Shown here one piece after another: positions 15,500-25,600 of a stretch of 64,000 nt of DNA. The notes under the pieces are model-generated. The model was not told where the DNA came from. It worked only from the letters and a program-made list of their open reading frames with translations, and did no database searches. The stretch comes from an uncultured Caryophanales bacterium (GTDB lineage Bacteria; Bacillota_I; Bacilli_A; RF39; UBA660). Location: positions 62,001-126,000 of the forward strand of contig CANOBK010000002.1 of NCBI GenBank assembly GCA_947564265.1, given 5' to 3'. Every line of letters begins with the position of its first letter. Position 1 is the stretch's first letter. The position numbers were made by a program, and so were the translations under genes.

Positions 15500-15850
15500 A
15501 TGTTAGAAATTGATATGGAATTTGCTCGTGGGATGCTATTCATTCGCTTATCTGGAATCTTAAACAAGAAAACAAGCAAAGAATTAAAGAACGCTTTGGA
15601 TAAGATGATTGATGAACAGGGAGTTAGATATTTTGTAGTTAATTTAGAGAATTTAGACTCTATTGATGAAGATGGAATCCATTTAATTATGAATCGATAT
15701 TTTGATATTACTCTTCATGAGGGAAAAATGGTTATTTGCGGATATAACCCACATATCCAAAGACACGTAAAAAAAGATTTAGATCAAGCATTTCAAAATA
15801 TTGAAAGTAGCACGAATGAACTTTCGGCACTCCGATTAATTAATATTTAA
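15500..15850 (+). CDS. spoIIAA: SpoIIAA-like anti-anti-sigma factor (STAS) lacking the phospho-serine
   Basis: A 116-residue STAS protein that, compared from memory, aligns with Bacillus SpoIIAA nearly end to end without gaps (IDM near the start, FIRLSGIL, VVNLENL). SpoIIAA is phosphorylated by the kinase SpoIIAB on the first Ser of its DSSG motif and, when unphosphorylated, releases SigF. Here the motif reads IDEDG (residues 55-59): both serines are replaced by Glu57 and Asp58, so it cannot be phosphorylated there and looks permanently acidic. It is followed by the sigma gene with a 41-base gap and no spoIIAB between. Either regulation of the sigma factor has been rewired or the protein has a new role. 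Confidence 0.85.
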   Translation: MLEIDMEFARGMLFIRLSGILNKKTSKELKNALDKMIDEQGVRYFVVNLENLDSIDEDGIHLIMNRYFDITLHEGKMVICGYNPHIQRHVKKDLDQAFQNIESSTNELSALRLINI

Positions 15851-15891
15851 AAAGTAGTTTGCAGTATTCTAATAAAAGGGAGAGAATAAAA

Positions 15892-16554
15892 ATGCAAAAA
15901 AACTACCAAGATTGTGAGAATATGATTTTATATCATGCAAATCGTTTTCGACATTATTATGATATAGAAGACTTAATTCAAGTCGGAAAAATAGGATTAG
16001 AAAAAGCGAAAAGAAAATATAAAGAAGGATATGATACCAAGTTTTCAACATTTGCTTTTCTATATATTAAGGGAGAAATCTACCGTTATGTACGAAATAG
16101 TAAGTTAATAAAATACGGAAAAAATTATGAGAAGATTGTCTCCATGATTGAAAAAAGCAAAGACTTTCTCTGTCAAAAGCTAATGAGAAACCCGACACTC
16201 GAAGAAATCTCCATATTTACAGAGCTTGATACAGAAACAATCGAAGAGGCTATGCTTTCTCAAGAAATGATTCGAAGTCTTGATTTTGTAATGAATGAAG
16301 ATGACGAAGGGAAAGAACTTCAATTGTATGATACTGTCGCCTACTCAGAAAAAGGTTATCAAGAAGACATCTTAGATTTAAGAGTAGCCTTAGATCAATT
16401 ATCAGAAGAAGAGAGACAACTAATACAATATCGTTATTATCAAGATATGACACAACAGGAGACTTCTCAAAGACTAGGCGTGAATCAAGTAAAAGTTTCA
16501 AGACAAGAGGGTAAAATTTTAGAGAAATTAAAAGAACAATTACAAACACAATAA
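15892..16554 (+). CDS. sigF: SigF/SigG-type sporulation sigma factor
   Basis: A 220-residue sigma-70 family member of the SigB/F/G group. Region 2 reads YDIEDLIQVGKIGLEKAKRK then FSTFAFLYIKGEIYRYVRNS. Region 3 covers RNPTLEEISIFTELD and region 4 ends VNQVKVSRQEGKILEKLKEQ, close to the SigF end. The ATG at 15892 follows AAGGGAG; the longer frame begins in the intergenic gap. Position after spoIIAA makes SigF the most likely name, but with spoIIAB absent it could be a single forespore sigma serving both SigF and SigG roles. A bidirectional terminator follows. Confidence 0.85.
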   Translation: MQKNYQDCENMILYHANRFRHYYDIEDLIQVGKIGLEKAKRKYKEGYDTKFSTFAFLYIKGEIYRYVRNSKLIKYGKNYEKIVSMIEKSKDFLCQKLMRNPTLEEISIFTELDTETIEEAMLSQEMIRSLDFVMNEDDEGKELQLYDTVAYSEKGYQEDILDLRVALDQLSEEERQLIQYRYYQDMTQQETSQRLGVNQVKVSRQEGKILEKLKEQLQTQ

Positions 16555-16586
16555 AAAGTTCCAGAAATTTGGAACTTTTATTTTTT
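16555..16586. terminator. Bidirectional terminator between sigF and the secA-like gene
   Basis: AAAAGTTCC and GGAACTTTT flank an 8-base loop, with T-rich sequence on both strands. It serves both convergent genes and overlaps the end of the secA-like frame. Confidence 0.8.
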
Positions 16587-19500
16587 AAATCCTGTTTCCC
16601 CTACTTTCTCTTCGTCGTTTTCATCTTCTATAAAATCTTCTGCAGAAATTTCTAAATTGATAATACTATCAACTAATTCCTCTTCTGCATCTTCATCAAA
16701 TAAATTATCTTCATTTTTCAAGTATGTACTTAAATAGTACATTGCTGTTATAGAGGTTTCTAATATTACATCATTCTTAAAATCATGATATTGCTTAAAC
16801 ACAATACGATCAAGTAAATCTTCTACGCTTGATGATTGGTTTGGTGTCATTTGTTCTAAAGAAAGTTGCTTTTCTATTTCATTTTCATCCGCAAACATTG
16901 TGAATTTCAAATCTCCTACTGTTAATAGTTTTTTTCGAAGATCATTCTTAAATTGGTGAGACACTCCACCTTTTAACTCCTTTACCATCTCTTTTGTACG
17001 CTCTTCAAATAACAATTTTAACTCACTATCCGATAAGTTGTTTACCTCATTGTCGCTAAATAGTAATGGTACAAAATAAGAAATATAATCATCGGTATTC
17101 TTTTGATCTGGATTGTCAAACAATAATGTAGAAGTAGCATGAAAGATATTAGGAACAGTCGCTTCTGGTTTTTCTAATAATTCTTTACGGTAAGAATAAT
17201 ACATATCCGCAATCCAATCGAATCCTTTACTAGAACGATTACTATCCATGCGAATTGATGCTTGGATACTTTCATTGGCTCTTTGAGCTGCCCTTACATA
17301 TTGAATAGCCAAACGATTTGATGGATTCTCTTTTACTAGTTTCCTAATTTTATTTAGGTCACTTTGATTTCCTTTTTGAATGATTAAAGGATCCCCTAGT
17401 GAGCACATAAATTTACTTTCCCCATCGCTTCCTTGTCTTCCAGAACGTCCACTTAGTTGATTATCTACACGAATGGAATCATTTAAACTAGCACCTAGTA
17501 CATAAAGACCTTTTCCAGGCTGATGTACTAAATTTCCTTCTTGATCTCTCACTGTGGATTGAAGTTGTTGTTGCTCCTCGCTACAAGTCTTTTGCCACTT
17601 ACTATATTTTTTATCAAATAGTTGTTGGATTTCTTCATCATCACAGTGTTCCATTCTAGAAAGCATTTCCGTTTGCCTCTTAATTTGCGCAATTCGTACT
17701 GTCTTTTCGGCATCACTTAAATTTTCTCTTTCTAACTTTGTAATCATTGTATTTTCTACTTCGTGACGTGCTAATTCTTTTGGATCACCACCTAATGCGA
17801 TATCAGTTCCACGACCAGCAATGGCTGTTGCAATTGTAACGGCACCAAGTCTACCAGCCTGTGAAATAATTTCTACCTCTTGTTCTACATTTTCTGCAGT
17901 TAACGTTTGGAAAGAAATACCATGCAAATGTCTATATAAGTCTTCCACTTCTTTTTTAGATTGTGGTTCTTGATGGGTGATAAATCGATAAATTTCTATT
18001 TTTGACTCTAAAGAAATAGAAGGAGTCATATCCAATTTTTCTTGTAATTTTCTTTCAAATCGGTAGTCGAGTGGTGTCTTTTCATTTTCTGGTAAGATTA
18101 AACTTTGTACTTGTTTAGAAATTGCATATTGAACCTTCCTATCATGAAGTGGGAATTCAGTATTTGTCAGAAGACAATAAAGTTTAGAAGCATGTAAAAT
18201 ATTAATTTCTTCTTCTGATACTTGAAACATTTCACAGCACAACTGTTTAAAAGGCTTCTTTTTATATTCTTCTAAATATTCTGAGATTTCATTAGCCTCA
18301 TCAATATCCCTTGCCCCTACTAAAATAGGCTGCTGTCTCTCATTACATTCTAAAATCTGATTAACAATAGCATCTATTTTTTCACTTCTTGTTGCATATA
18401 CCTCTACTGGATTTTCTACAGCAATTTTCTTTTTAGAGCGTGGAATTTCAATAATTTTCTTTTTATACTGCTCTCTAAATTCACTTTTTGTAATCTCATC
18501 ACTTACAGTACCACTTGTACCACCTACTTTTTGATACTTTGCAAAGAAACTTGGTTGTGTAACTTTAGCAGTACTAATATTCATCTTAGATACTTGTTTA
18601 ATCGCTTCAATCATGCCAGCATCTGCCATACTCATATTTGGCATGCCATTCACAATTTCTTTTACTTCTAAAGCCTGATGAAGACCGTTAGAAAGTTTGT
18701 TGTCAGTCAAATTTCTTCCAGTATTAGAATCGATGAGAATCACCTTTTTTTCGCCTGTTCTTTGATCTGTATCAATTCTATAATCTACATTTTTCTCTAA
18801 AATACAGTGTGCATAAAGGGCATTCTGAATATAGTGAAACACCTCATTTTCATCAAACCCTGTATTTTTAATAATACTTTCTACTCTTTGATATCCTTTT
18901 TCCGTCAATTCTACTGTCTTATTTCTTTCATCAATAAAAATCAAGGCACCACTCTTTTGAATTTGATCTTGAAGGCTTGCTTGCGTACCAGAAAGATGTT
19001 TTCCATGAAAAGAAAGTTTATTATAAATAGGACTTTTAGAAAATTCTTTGGAACTTCTAAATGTATTTTTTGGATATTTTCTTAATTCTGATACGAGAGT
19101 ATTTGCGAGTAGAAGCCATGTTTGACGATTCTCTTCTCCAAATATCTTTCCATTTACAATAGTATTTTGATTCTCATCATTAATTCGATTTTCATAGGAT
19201 TTTAATGTTTGGGAAATAATAAGAGGAGTATTTGCTTCATCGATTAAAACAGAATCAACTTCATCGACAATAGCATAATGAAAAGGACGTTTTAACATTT
19301 TATCTTCTACGTTCATAACTTGTTGATCCAGTTCCCAATCAAAGGCAATCGTTGAGGATTTTGCGTAAACAATATCTAAATTTTGATATGCTTCTTTTCT
19401 TAAAACTTTAGTCTCTTCCTTACTTAAAGGCATTCCATCTACTACATAATCATCTAAAGCGCATCCCACTTTAACTCCTAAAGAGTCAAAAATAGGAAAA

Positions 19501-20015
19501 TTAATTTCGGAATCTCTCTGTGCTAAATAATCATTGGCCGTAAAAATATGCACTTGTTCTCCTGTTAACGTGTTTAGATAGGCAGCCATAATTAAGGCAT
19601 AGGTTTTCCCTTCTCCTGTTGCAAGTTCTGCAATATCTCCATCATTTAAAACGAGAGAAGTCATAATTTGAGAATCTGTTAATTCGATAGGTAAACCATT
19701 TGATCCCTTTTTAGTTCTTGAAATCGCTTCTAAAACAACGGCATAGGCTTCTGGTAAAATTTCTTCTAATGTTTCTCCTCTTTCTAATCTCGTTGCAAAT
19801 ACTTGGCGAAATTGTGAAAGATCATCTACGTATTTATAATCTTCCCTGAATTCATGGATTTTTTGTATTTTTCCGTTCAATTTTCTTTGAGAAAATTTAT
19901 TTTTCTTATTTAAAATATATTGTCCCAAACGGAAACTGAATTTTTGTTTTTCTTCTTGTGTTTCTCCAACAGAATCAGGAAATAGAGCGAATTGTTTATT
20001 TTCTAATTCATTCAT
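16578..20015 (-). CDS. Large divergent SecA-like ATPase (1145 aa)
   Basis: SecA motor motifs are intact: ATGEGKT Walker A (about residues 132-138), FTANDYLAQRD, the DEVDSVLIDEA Walker B box (about 251-261), a GRGTDIALGG box (about 733-742) and QLSGRSGRQGSDGESKF (about 850-866). Standard SecA is 800-870 residues. This one carries about 300 extra, including an insertion after Walker B (about 265-385) and long acidic termini. The usual QLRGR arginine is Ser, and the C-terminal zinc-binding CxC motif for SecB/lipid contact is absent. No SecY2 or glycosyltransferase genes are nearby. It may be an accessory SecA for specific substrates, perhaps linked to sporulation by position, or the lineage's only SecA. 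Start supported by AGGTGG. Confidence 0.85.
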   Translation of the reverse strand: MNELENKQFALFPDSVGETQEEKQKFSFRLGQYILNKKNKFSQRKLNGKIQKIHEFREDYKYVDDLSQFRQVFATRLERGETLEEILPEAYAVVLEAISRTKKGSNGLPIELTDSQIMTSLVLNDGDIAELATGEGKTYALIMAAYLNTLTGEQVHIFTANDYLAQRDSEINFPIFDSLGVKVGCALDDYVVDGMPLSKEETKVLRKEAYQNLDIVYAKSSTIAFDWELDQQVMNVEDKMLKRPFHYAIVDEVDSVLIDEANTPLIISQTLKSYENRINDENQNTIVNGKIFGEENRQTWLLLANTLVSELRKYPKNTFRSSKEFSKSPIYNKLSFHGKHLSGTQASLQDQIQKSGALIFIDERNKTVELTEKGYQRVESIIKNTGFDENEVFHYIQNALYAHCILEKNVDYRIDTDQRTGEKKVILIDSNTGRNLTDNKLSNGLHQALEVKEIVNGMPNMSMADAGMIEAIKQVSKMNISTAKVTQPSFFAKYQKVGGTSGTVSDEITKSEFREQYKKKIIEIPRSKKKIAVENPVEVYATRSEKIDAIVNQILECNERQQPILVGARDIDEANEISEYLEEYKKKPFKQLCCEMFQVSEEEINILHASKLYCLLTNTEFPLHDRKVQYAISKQVQSLILPENEKTPLDYRFERKLQEKLDMTPSISLESKIEIYRFITHQEPQSKKEVEDLYRHLHGISFQTLTAENVEQEVEIISQAGRLGAVTIATAIAGRGTDIALGGDPKELARHEVENTMITKLERENLSDAEKTVRIAQIKRQTEMLSRMEHCDDEEIQQLFDKKYSKWQKTCSEEQQQLQSTVRDQEGNLVHQPGKGLYVLGASLNDSIRVDNQLSGRSGRQGSDGESKFMCSLGDPLIIQKGNQSDLNKIRKLVKENPSNRLAIQYVRAAQRANESIQASIRMDSNRSSKGFDWIADMYYSYRKELLEKPEATVPNIFHATSTLLFDNPDQKNTDDYISYFVPLLFSDNEVNNLSDSELKLLFEERTKEMVKELKGGVSHQFKNDLRKKLLTVGDLKFTMFADENEIEKQLSLEQMTPNQSSSVEDLLDRIVFKQYHDFKNDVILETSITAMYYLSTYLKNEDNLFDEDAEEELVDSIINLEISAEDFIEDENDEEKVGETGFKK

Positions 20016-20140
20016 TTCGCCACCTACATACCTTTCTTATTATAGTATTCTAATATAGTTATAATACCATAAATATGAAAAAAAATAAATAGAAAGAATA
20101 AAAGTCAGGAATTATGAAAATACTAGGATTGGGTGATGTT

Positions 20141-20581
20141 ATGGAAAAGAAAAAATATGAAGAAATTGTCTCTCGACATAAACCGACGGAAACAAGAGCG
20201 CAAAATTCCTTTATTGCCTTTGTTACTGGAGGAATTGTTGGAGTTATCGGACAATTATTAACAGAGTTTTATGCAAGTTTTTTTGATATTGCAACTAAGG
20301 ATGCGACAACTTTTATGTTAGTTACCTTAATCTTTGTAGCAAGTTTATTTACCGCACTGGGATTTTTTGATAAATGGGTAACGTTTTGTAAATGCGGACT
20401 AATTATTCCAATTACAGGATTTGCTCATTCGATGACAAGTGCTGGAATTGAATACCGAAAGGAAGGACCAATTTTTGGTCTTGGAAGTAATATCTTTAAA
20501 TTAGCAGGAAGCGTTATTCTATATGGTGTTGTTTCTGCTTGGTTTTTTGGACTATTACGACTAATTATTATGGGAGGTTAG
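20141..20581 (+). CDS. spoVAC: Stage V sporulation protein AC
   Basis: A 146-residue, four-helix membrane protein. SpoVA proteins form the inner-membrane channel that loads Ca-dipicolinate into the developing spore and releases it in germination; SpoVAC is the mechanosensitive part. Family features include the N-terminal basic segment with KPTETRAQNSFIAFVTGGIV and the conserved PITGFAHSMTSAGIEYRKEG. I prefer the ATG at 20141, after GGGTGAT, over that at 20114, which has poor ribosome-site spacing. First gene of spoVAC-AD-AE. Confidence 0.95.
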   Translation: MEKKKYEEIVSRHKPTETRAQNSFIAFVTGGIVGVIGQLLTEFYASFFDIATKDATTFMLVTLIFVASLFTALGFFDKWVTFCKCGLIIPITGFAHSMTSAGIEYRKEGPIFGLGSNIFKLAGSVILYGVVSAWFFGLLRLIIMGG

Positions 20582-20585
20582 AAAT

Positions 20586-21581
20586 ATGACATTTCGATAT
20601 AAACAAGTTTTTGTAGATGATGCGGCAACAATTGCAGGTCCCTATGAAGCAGAAGGACCATTAAAGCCTTATTTTGATAAGACATTTGAGAATTTATATC
20701 ATGGAGAAAAGACTTGGGAAACGGCAGAAGTAAAGGTTTTAGAAGATAGTATTAAAACGTTACTTGATAAGACAAAAAGGCAAAAAGAAGACATTGATTT
20801 AATTGTATCTGGAGATTTATTAAACCAAATCACTTCGTCTTGCTATTCGGCAGAGAAATTTGCCTTTCCATTCTTAGGAATCTATAGTGCCTGTGCGACT
20901 AGTATTGAAGGAATGATTATTGGAAGTAGCTTAATTGATGGTGGAAAGGTTCAAAATGTAATCGCAGCCACTTCTTCTCATAATATGAGTAGTGAAAAAC
21001 AGTTTAGGAATCCGACAGAGTATGGAGCACCTAAACCAAAAACAGCAACTTTTACGGCGACAGGTGGAGCTAGTATTTTACTGACAAATGAAAATACGGG
21101 AATCAAAGTAGAGAGTTCCACGATTGGAAGAGTGATCGATTACGGTCAAACAGATCCATTTCACATGGGAGCAGTTATGGCACCAGCCGCTGCTGATACC
21201 ATTTATCGTCATTTAGTAGATTTAAATCGTACGCCAGATTATTATGATTTGATCCTAACAGGAGATTTAGGAGCCTATGGAAAAGAAATCTTAATTGACT
21301 TTATGAAAAATGAATATCAAATGGATATTTCAAATAATTATAACGATTGTGGAACGATGCTCTACGATTTAGAAAAACAAAAAGAGGTACAAGCAGGTGG
21401 ATCAGGACCAGTATGTAGCGCACTTGTTAATTATAGTGTAATCTTACAAATGCTAAAGAAGAAAAAAATAAAAAAAGTTTTGCTCGTTGCAACGGGAGCT
21501 CTATTTTCTCCTACTTTTGTATATCAACACGAAAATATTTTAAGTATTGCACATGCAATCAGTTTGGAGGTAATTAAATGA
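20586..21581 (+). CDS. spoVAD: Stage V sporulation protein AD
   Basis: A 331-residue thiolase-fold protein that binds dipicolinic acid for uptake into the forespore. FLGIYSACATSIEGMIIGSS, the SSHNMSSEKQFRNPTEYGAP stretch and GGSGPVCSALVNYS are family signatures. The protein is a non-catalytic relative of ketoacyl synthases, although the Cys of SACATS is kept. The gene starts four bases after spoVAC and ends overlapping spoVAE by ATGA. Confidence 0.96.
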   Translation: MTFRYKQVFVDDAATIAGPYEAEGPLKPYFDKTFENLYHGEKTWETAEVKVLEDSIKTLLDKTKRQKEDIDLIVSGDLLNQITSSCYSAEKFAFPFLGIYSACATSIEGMIIGSSLIDGGKVQNVIAATSSHNMSSEKQFRNPTEYGAPKPKTATFTATGGASILLTNENTGIKVESSTIGRVIDYGQTDPFHMGAVMAPAAADTIYRHLVDLNRTPDYYDLILTGDLGAYGKEILIDFMKNEYQMDISNNYNDCGTMLYDLEKQKEVQAGGSGPVCSALVNYSVILQMLKKKKIKKVLLVATGALFSPTFVYQHENILSIAHAISLEVIK

Positions 21582-21928
21582 TTTATATTAATTCATTCTT
21601 ATTTGCAGGAGCTATTTGTCTCTTAGGACAATTAATTCTAGACAATACCAAATTAACAGCAGGTCATATTACTAGTATCTTTGTAGTAGTAGGTGCTTTC
21701 CTTGATACTTTTAGTATCTATGATCAGATTATTAACTATGTAGGTGCAGGTGCCTTAGTACCAATTACTAGTTTTGGTCATTCCCTAATTCATGGTGCAT
21801 TAGATAAAGCAGCGGATATGGGAATTATGGGATTACTCATGGGAATGTTTGATTTAACGGCTTCCGGAATTACAGCAGCTATTGTATTTACTTTTTTCTT
21901 TAGTTTATTCTTCCGACCAAAAAATTAA
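21578..21928 (+). CDS. spoVAE: Stage V sporulation protein AE (AEb type)
   Basis: A 116-residue, four-helix membrane protein with the family motif GAGALVPITSFGHSLIHGAL near residues 65-84. It is a component of the Ca-DPA channel. It overlaps spoVAD by four bases. The minimal AC-AD-AEb set is present without spoVAA, AB or AF, the arrangement also found in Clostridia and other lineages. Confidence 0.95.
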   Translation: MIYINSFLFAGAICLLGQLILDNTKLTAGHITSIFVVVGAFLDTFSIYDQIINYVGAGALVPITSFGHSLIHGALDKAADMGIMGLLMGMFDLTASGITAAIVFTFFFSLFFRPKN

Positions 21929-21931
21929 TTC

Positions 21932-21965
21932 AAAAAGAGTTTGATTGCGTTTCAAACTCTTTTTT
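21932..21965. terminator. Terminator after the spoVA operon
   Basis: AAAAAGAGTTTGA and TCAAACTCTTTTT pair perfectly around a short loop and serve both the spoVA operon and the convergent gene. Confidence 0.85.
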
Positions 21966-22524
21966 ATAGTAATGATTTAATTTTCTGTTTATTTTGTTCT
22001 ACTTTCTCTGGATACTCTAAGGTCTCTTTTAATAAATCTGAGAAATCGATCGTACATGGATTTTCCGTAAATTGTCCCCGAACAAAATCGGTATTCTTAC
22101 CTAAGCTTTCAAATAATCTCTTTTTATCTCTATAAAGAATTTTATGGCGATAATCTGTGCATAAAAAATTTGCTTCATCGGAATCTTCACGAGCAGAATG
22201 ATAAGTTTTTGTAATATAATCTATGTATCTCCGATTGGCATCAATATCAATAAATTCTGGAATGTAGATTTTACAATTCTCAACTAATTCTCCTAGTGAA
22301 TTTTCCCATAAAGTGACGTATTCTTCCTCTTCATTTGCTCTTAACGCGATTTTATAAAGATAGGAAACATTAATAGAACTAGGAAAATGATTAAAACTTT
22401 TAATATTTAAAGCATCGACTTGGTTCCGATGTAATTTTAATGCTAACGGTAAAGCCTTCTTATCTCTAAATTCATAAAATTCTTCTAAATTTCCAATCGT
22501 TTGTACTAATGTAACTCTTTCCAT
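21964..22524 (-). CDS. Hypothetical protein (186 aa)
   Basis: A soluble, charged protein without signal peptide or membrane helices. Predicted mainly helical, with conserved-looking aromatic/charged segments LHRNQVDALNIKSFNHFP, EEEYVTLWENSLGELVENC and DEANFLCTDYRHKILYRDK. GAGGAAAAAG precedes the ATG. It is divergent from the 1225-residue gene and shares its short upstream region. I do not recognise the family. Shared regulation with the large gene is possible. Confidence 0.55.
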   Translation of the reverse strand: MERVTLVQTIGNLEEFYEFRDKKALPLALKLHRNQVDALNIKSFNHFPSSINVSYLYKIALRANEEEEYVTLWENSLGELVENCKIYIPEFIDIDANRRYIDYITKTYHSAREDSDEANFLCTDYRHKILYRDKKRLFESLGKNTDFVRGQFTENPCTIDFSDLLKETLEYPEKVEQNKQKIKSLL

Positions 22525-22664
22525 CTTTTTCCTCCTTGTTTTTGTCTTTTACTATAACATATAAATCAATCAAAGTAAAATAGAACAAGAAAATTGACAA
22601 GCTTAGAAAAAATGATTATACTAAAACACAATTTATTAGATACTTGGAAAAAAGGAGGGCGAAG

Positions 22665-25600
22665 ATGGAAAAAAACAAGAGAGAAAATACAATGGAAGAA
22701 CAATTCAACACCCTTCGAAGCTATGATGAACTTTCTGATTTTATAGAACAACATCTTCCTTTTTCAAAAGAAGAAATAAGTTACCTAAAACATAATCTAG
22801 GGAGAATTATAAAAAATAAAAATAGAATAGAAAGCGATTCTTCTATTATTCGTTTTTATCTAAGTATCCAAAAAATCCTACCCCACTCTCATCATTTAAT
22901 TTCTCTTCTATTTCAACTCGACCAAGAAGAAGTAGCGCGTTCTTTTATCAAAGAACAAAAAAATAATATTATACCTATCTTAGAATATACTTTTATCCAA
23001 TCAGTAAGTATCGAAGAATACCATGATTATTTTGAACAAGATACGAATTCTTCTATTCAAGATATCATATTTGATAATCTAGGACTTGAAAATATCGTCT
23101 TATATACAGAATATAGTAATAAAAATGTGATCCTTGCATTTATTGAAGAACTCCTTCCCTATTTATGTATTCCAAATTTTTCACTGGAAGGAAATTTATC
23201 TTTCTTATTTCAGGAAGAAGAGGAACTTCTTCAATATGGAAAAGAACATTATTTTCAAAGAAAAACACCAATTAATATCCTTTTTCAAACAGTCAACGAT
23301 AATTCTAGTATTCTTCTTTACTACTTAATGAAACATATAGATGAAATTGAATTTGAAATAACTGGGAAAGAGAGATTAAATTCTATAAAAGAAATATTAC
23401 GTCATCCAAATATAGAAGCAAAGAAAGAAGTGTTCAAAAGAAAAATATTAGATACAATCACACCAAGTAAAGAATTTATTCATCCTAATGTGCCAAGGGG
23501 AATTGGCATTATTAGTTTTATGCAAAATATTCTTTATCTACAAGAAGAAGCAGAAAAAGGGAATCCTTATTTTGAAAGTGACCTATATCAAAACTGTTTA
23601 AAATCCCTGTTTTATCTTTATAAATTCGAAATTGAGGAATCAGAACAACTAAAAAATAAACTAGAGGAATACTTTAAAAACAAAATAATAAAGGATAGTT
23701 TAAAAGAAACTAACCCATTAAAAAGAAAAGAAGATTTATTAAATACCCTTTCTGAATTATTGAAAATAAATTCAAAAAACGAATTATTTACTTTTCTTAA
23801 AATAGGAATTTATTTATACCAATCCAATGCATATACAATGGAACAATTAGATTCTTATGATTCCGATGATTTTTTCAAACTTTTAAAAATTATGAAAGAA
23901 AAATGGTTGATCGAAGAACAAATGACATTAACATCGCTGATCCTACTAGGAAAAGAGATTTCCTTTTCTGGTGTAAAAGTATTAGACGATAAAAATTATG
24001 CTGCTGTGCTTGATGTCGTTTCAAAAAGCTCAAAAGAAGAAAGAGAAAGTTTTTTGCCACTTCTACAAGGAATTCTTCAATTAATAGAAAAATATCAAGA
24101 GAATATACCCTATAAAAATACAGAATTACAAGAAAAAGTATTCTCACTCTATAAAACTTGGGTAACAAAGAAACAAAAAATAGAAGGAGTAGATCAGAAG
24201 AAAATTGAATTTATTTTTCATAAAATCATTCAAACAGGAGATCTGAAAACTTATTTATTAAATATTGATAATCTAAAAAAATTAGTTCTTGCCTATAAAA
24301 CAATTTACCTAAATATTGAGGAAAATGATTTTACAATGGAGCAAATAGAACAATTAAACTCAAAACAGTTAAATGATATTAGAAGGAAAGTAATATCACT
24401 CTATAAAAAAGAACAAATAGATCCCAGAAGAATTTTAGAAAGCAATAAGTATATCGAAAAAGAAATTAACACCCTATCCTTAAAATTAATTTCCTATTTA
24501 GACTATGAATTAGCAAAACAAATATTAAAAGACCCTGATTTAACATTTCCTAAATTAAATTCGTTTCTCTCTGGATTCAAAAATCCTCTTAAGCAAATAG
24601 ATGGATTCAAAAAATGCTTAAGAAATCAAATTCATATTTTTGATTTAGAAGAAGAATTATTAAAAAACTATTATAATTGGTATTGTGATCTTTCAACCTA
24701 TTTAAAAAAAAGTGCAACTTATTATGATATTATCAATTATGAAGGTGGTACAAAAGAAAAGATTTTCGAAAAGGCTTGTTACTTTCCAATTTGTAAAAAT
24801 ATTCTAGAAATCAAGGGTGGAAATAATTGGAAAAGAAATTCCTATAAAACTACCTATTTATGGGAACAACAACTAAAAAGAATACGATCAACCATTCCAG
24901 AAGTAGAAGGAAAAATTGGCAAATACCGTTATCAAATGGTAGATTTACATGACCCTGAATTAATCTTTTTACCTAATAAAATAAATTGTTGTATGGAAAT
25001 TGGAGGGAAAGCAGAAGCTGATTTAATCCATGCGGTGACCAATCCAAACGGAAGACTATTTGCGATATATCAAGGAAATGAAGTAAAAGCAATTAGTTGG
25101 GTATGGAGAAATAATCAAATCCTCTGTTTTGATAATATCGAAGTAAAAAGAGGAGAAGAAACAAAAGAATTTGGGAAAATCATCAAAGAAATCCTAATAC
25201 AGGCAAGTAATAATCTAATTGAAATTTCAAGAAAAAGTGAACCATCAAGAGAGGCAATACGAACAATTACTTTGGGGAGAAATCCAAGAGATATTCCGAT
25301 TGAATTAGAGAAAAGAAATCTACTTTCTAATTACCAAGAGAACATGTACAAACCAAAGGAAGAAGAAAAATTATATTTAATCGATTCAGAAAAAATACAA
25401 TATATCATTGGAGGATCCTACAGTACCGAGAAAGAACACGACTTAACCACTGTCTACCTTTGTCCAAGAAAAGAAGCAAAGAAATTTGAAGATTTAGATA
25501 ATTTCTATTTAGATACAATGATTGAATCTCTTTATGAAAAAAATGGCATTAAAAAGAAACCCAACGTCTATTTACTTGGATATTTGGGAGAAGACTTCTT

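Noticed and set aside
20060..20100. SigG/SigF-type promoter before spoVAC
   Set aside because: Only partial matches (GTATT and CATAAATA with 18 bp between) were found, too weak to claim.
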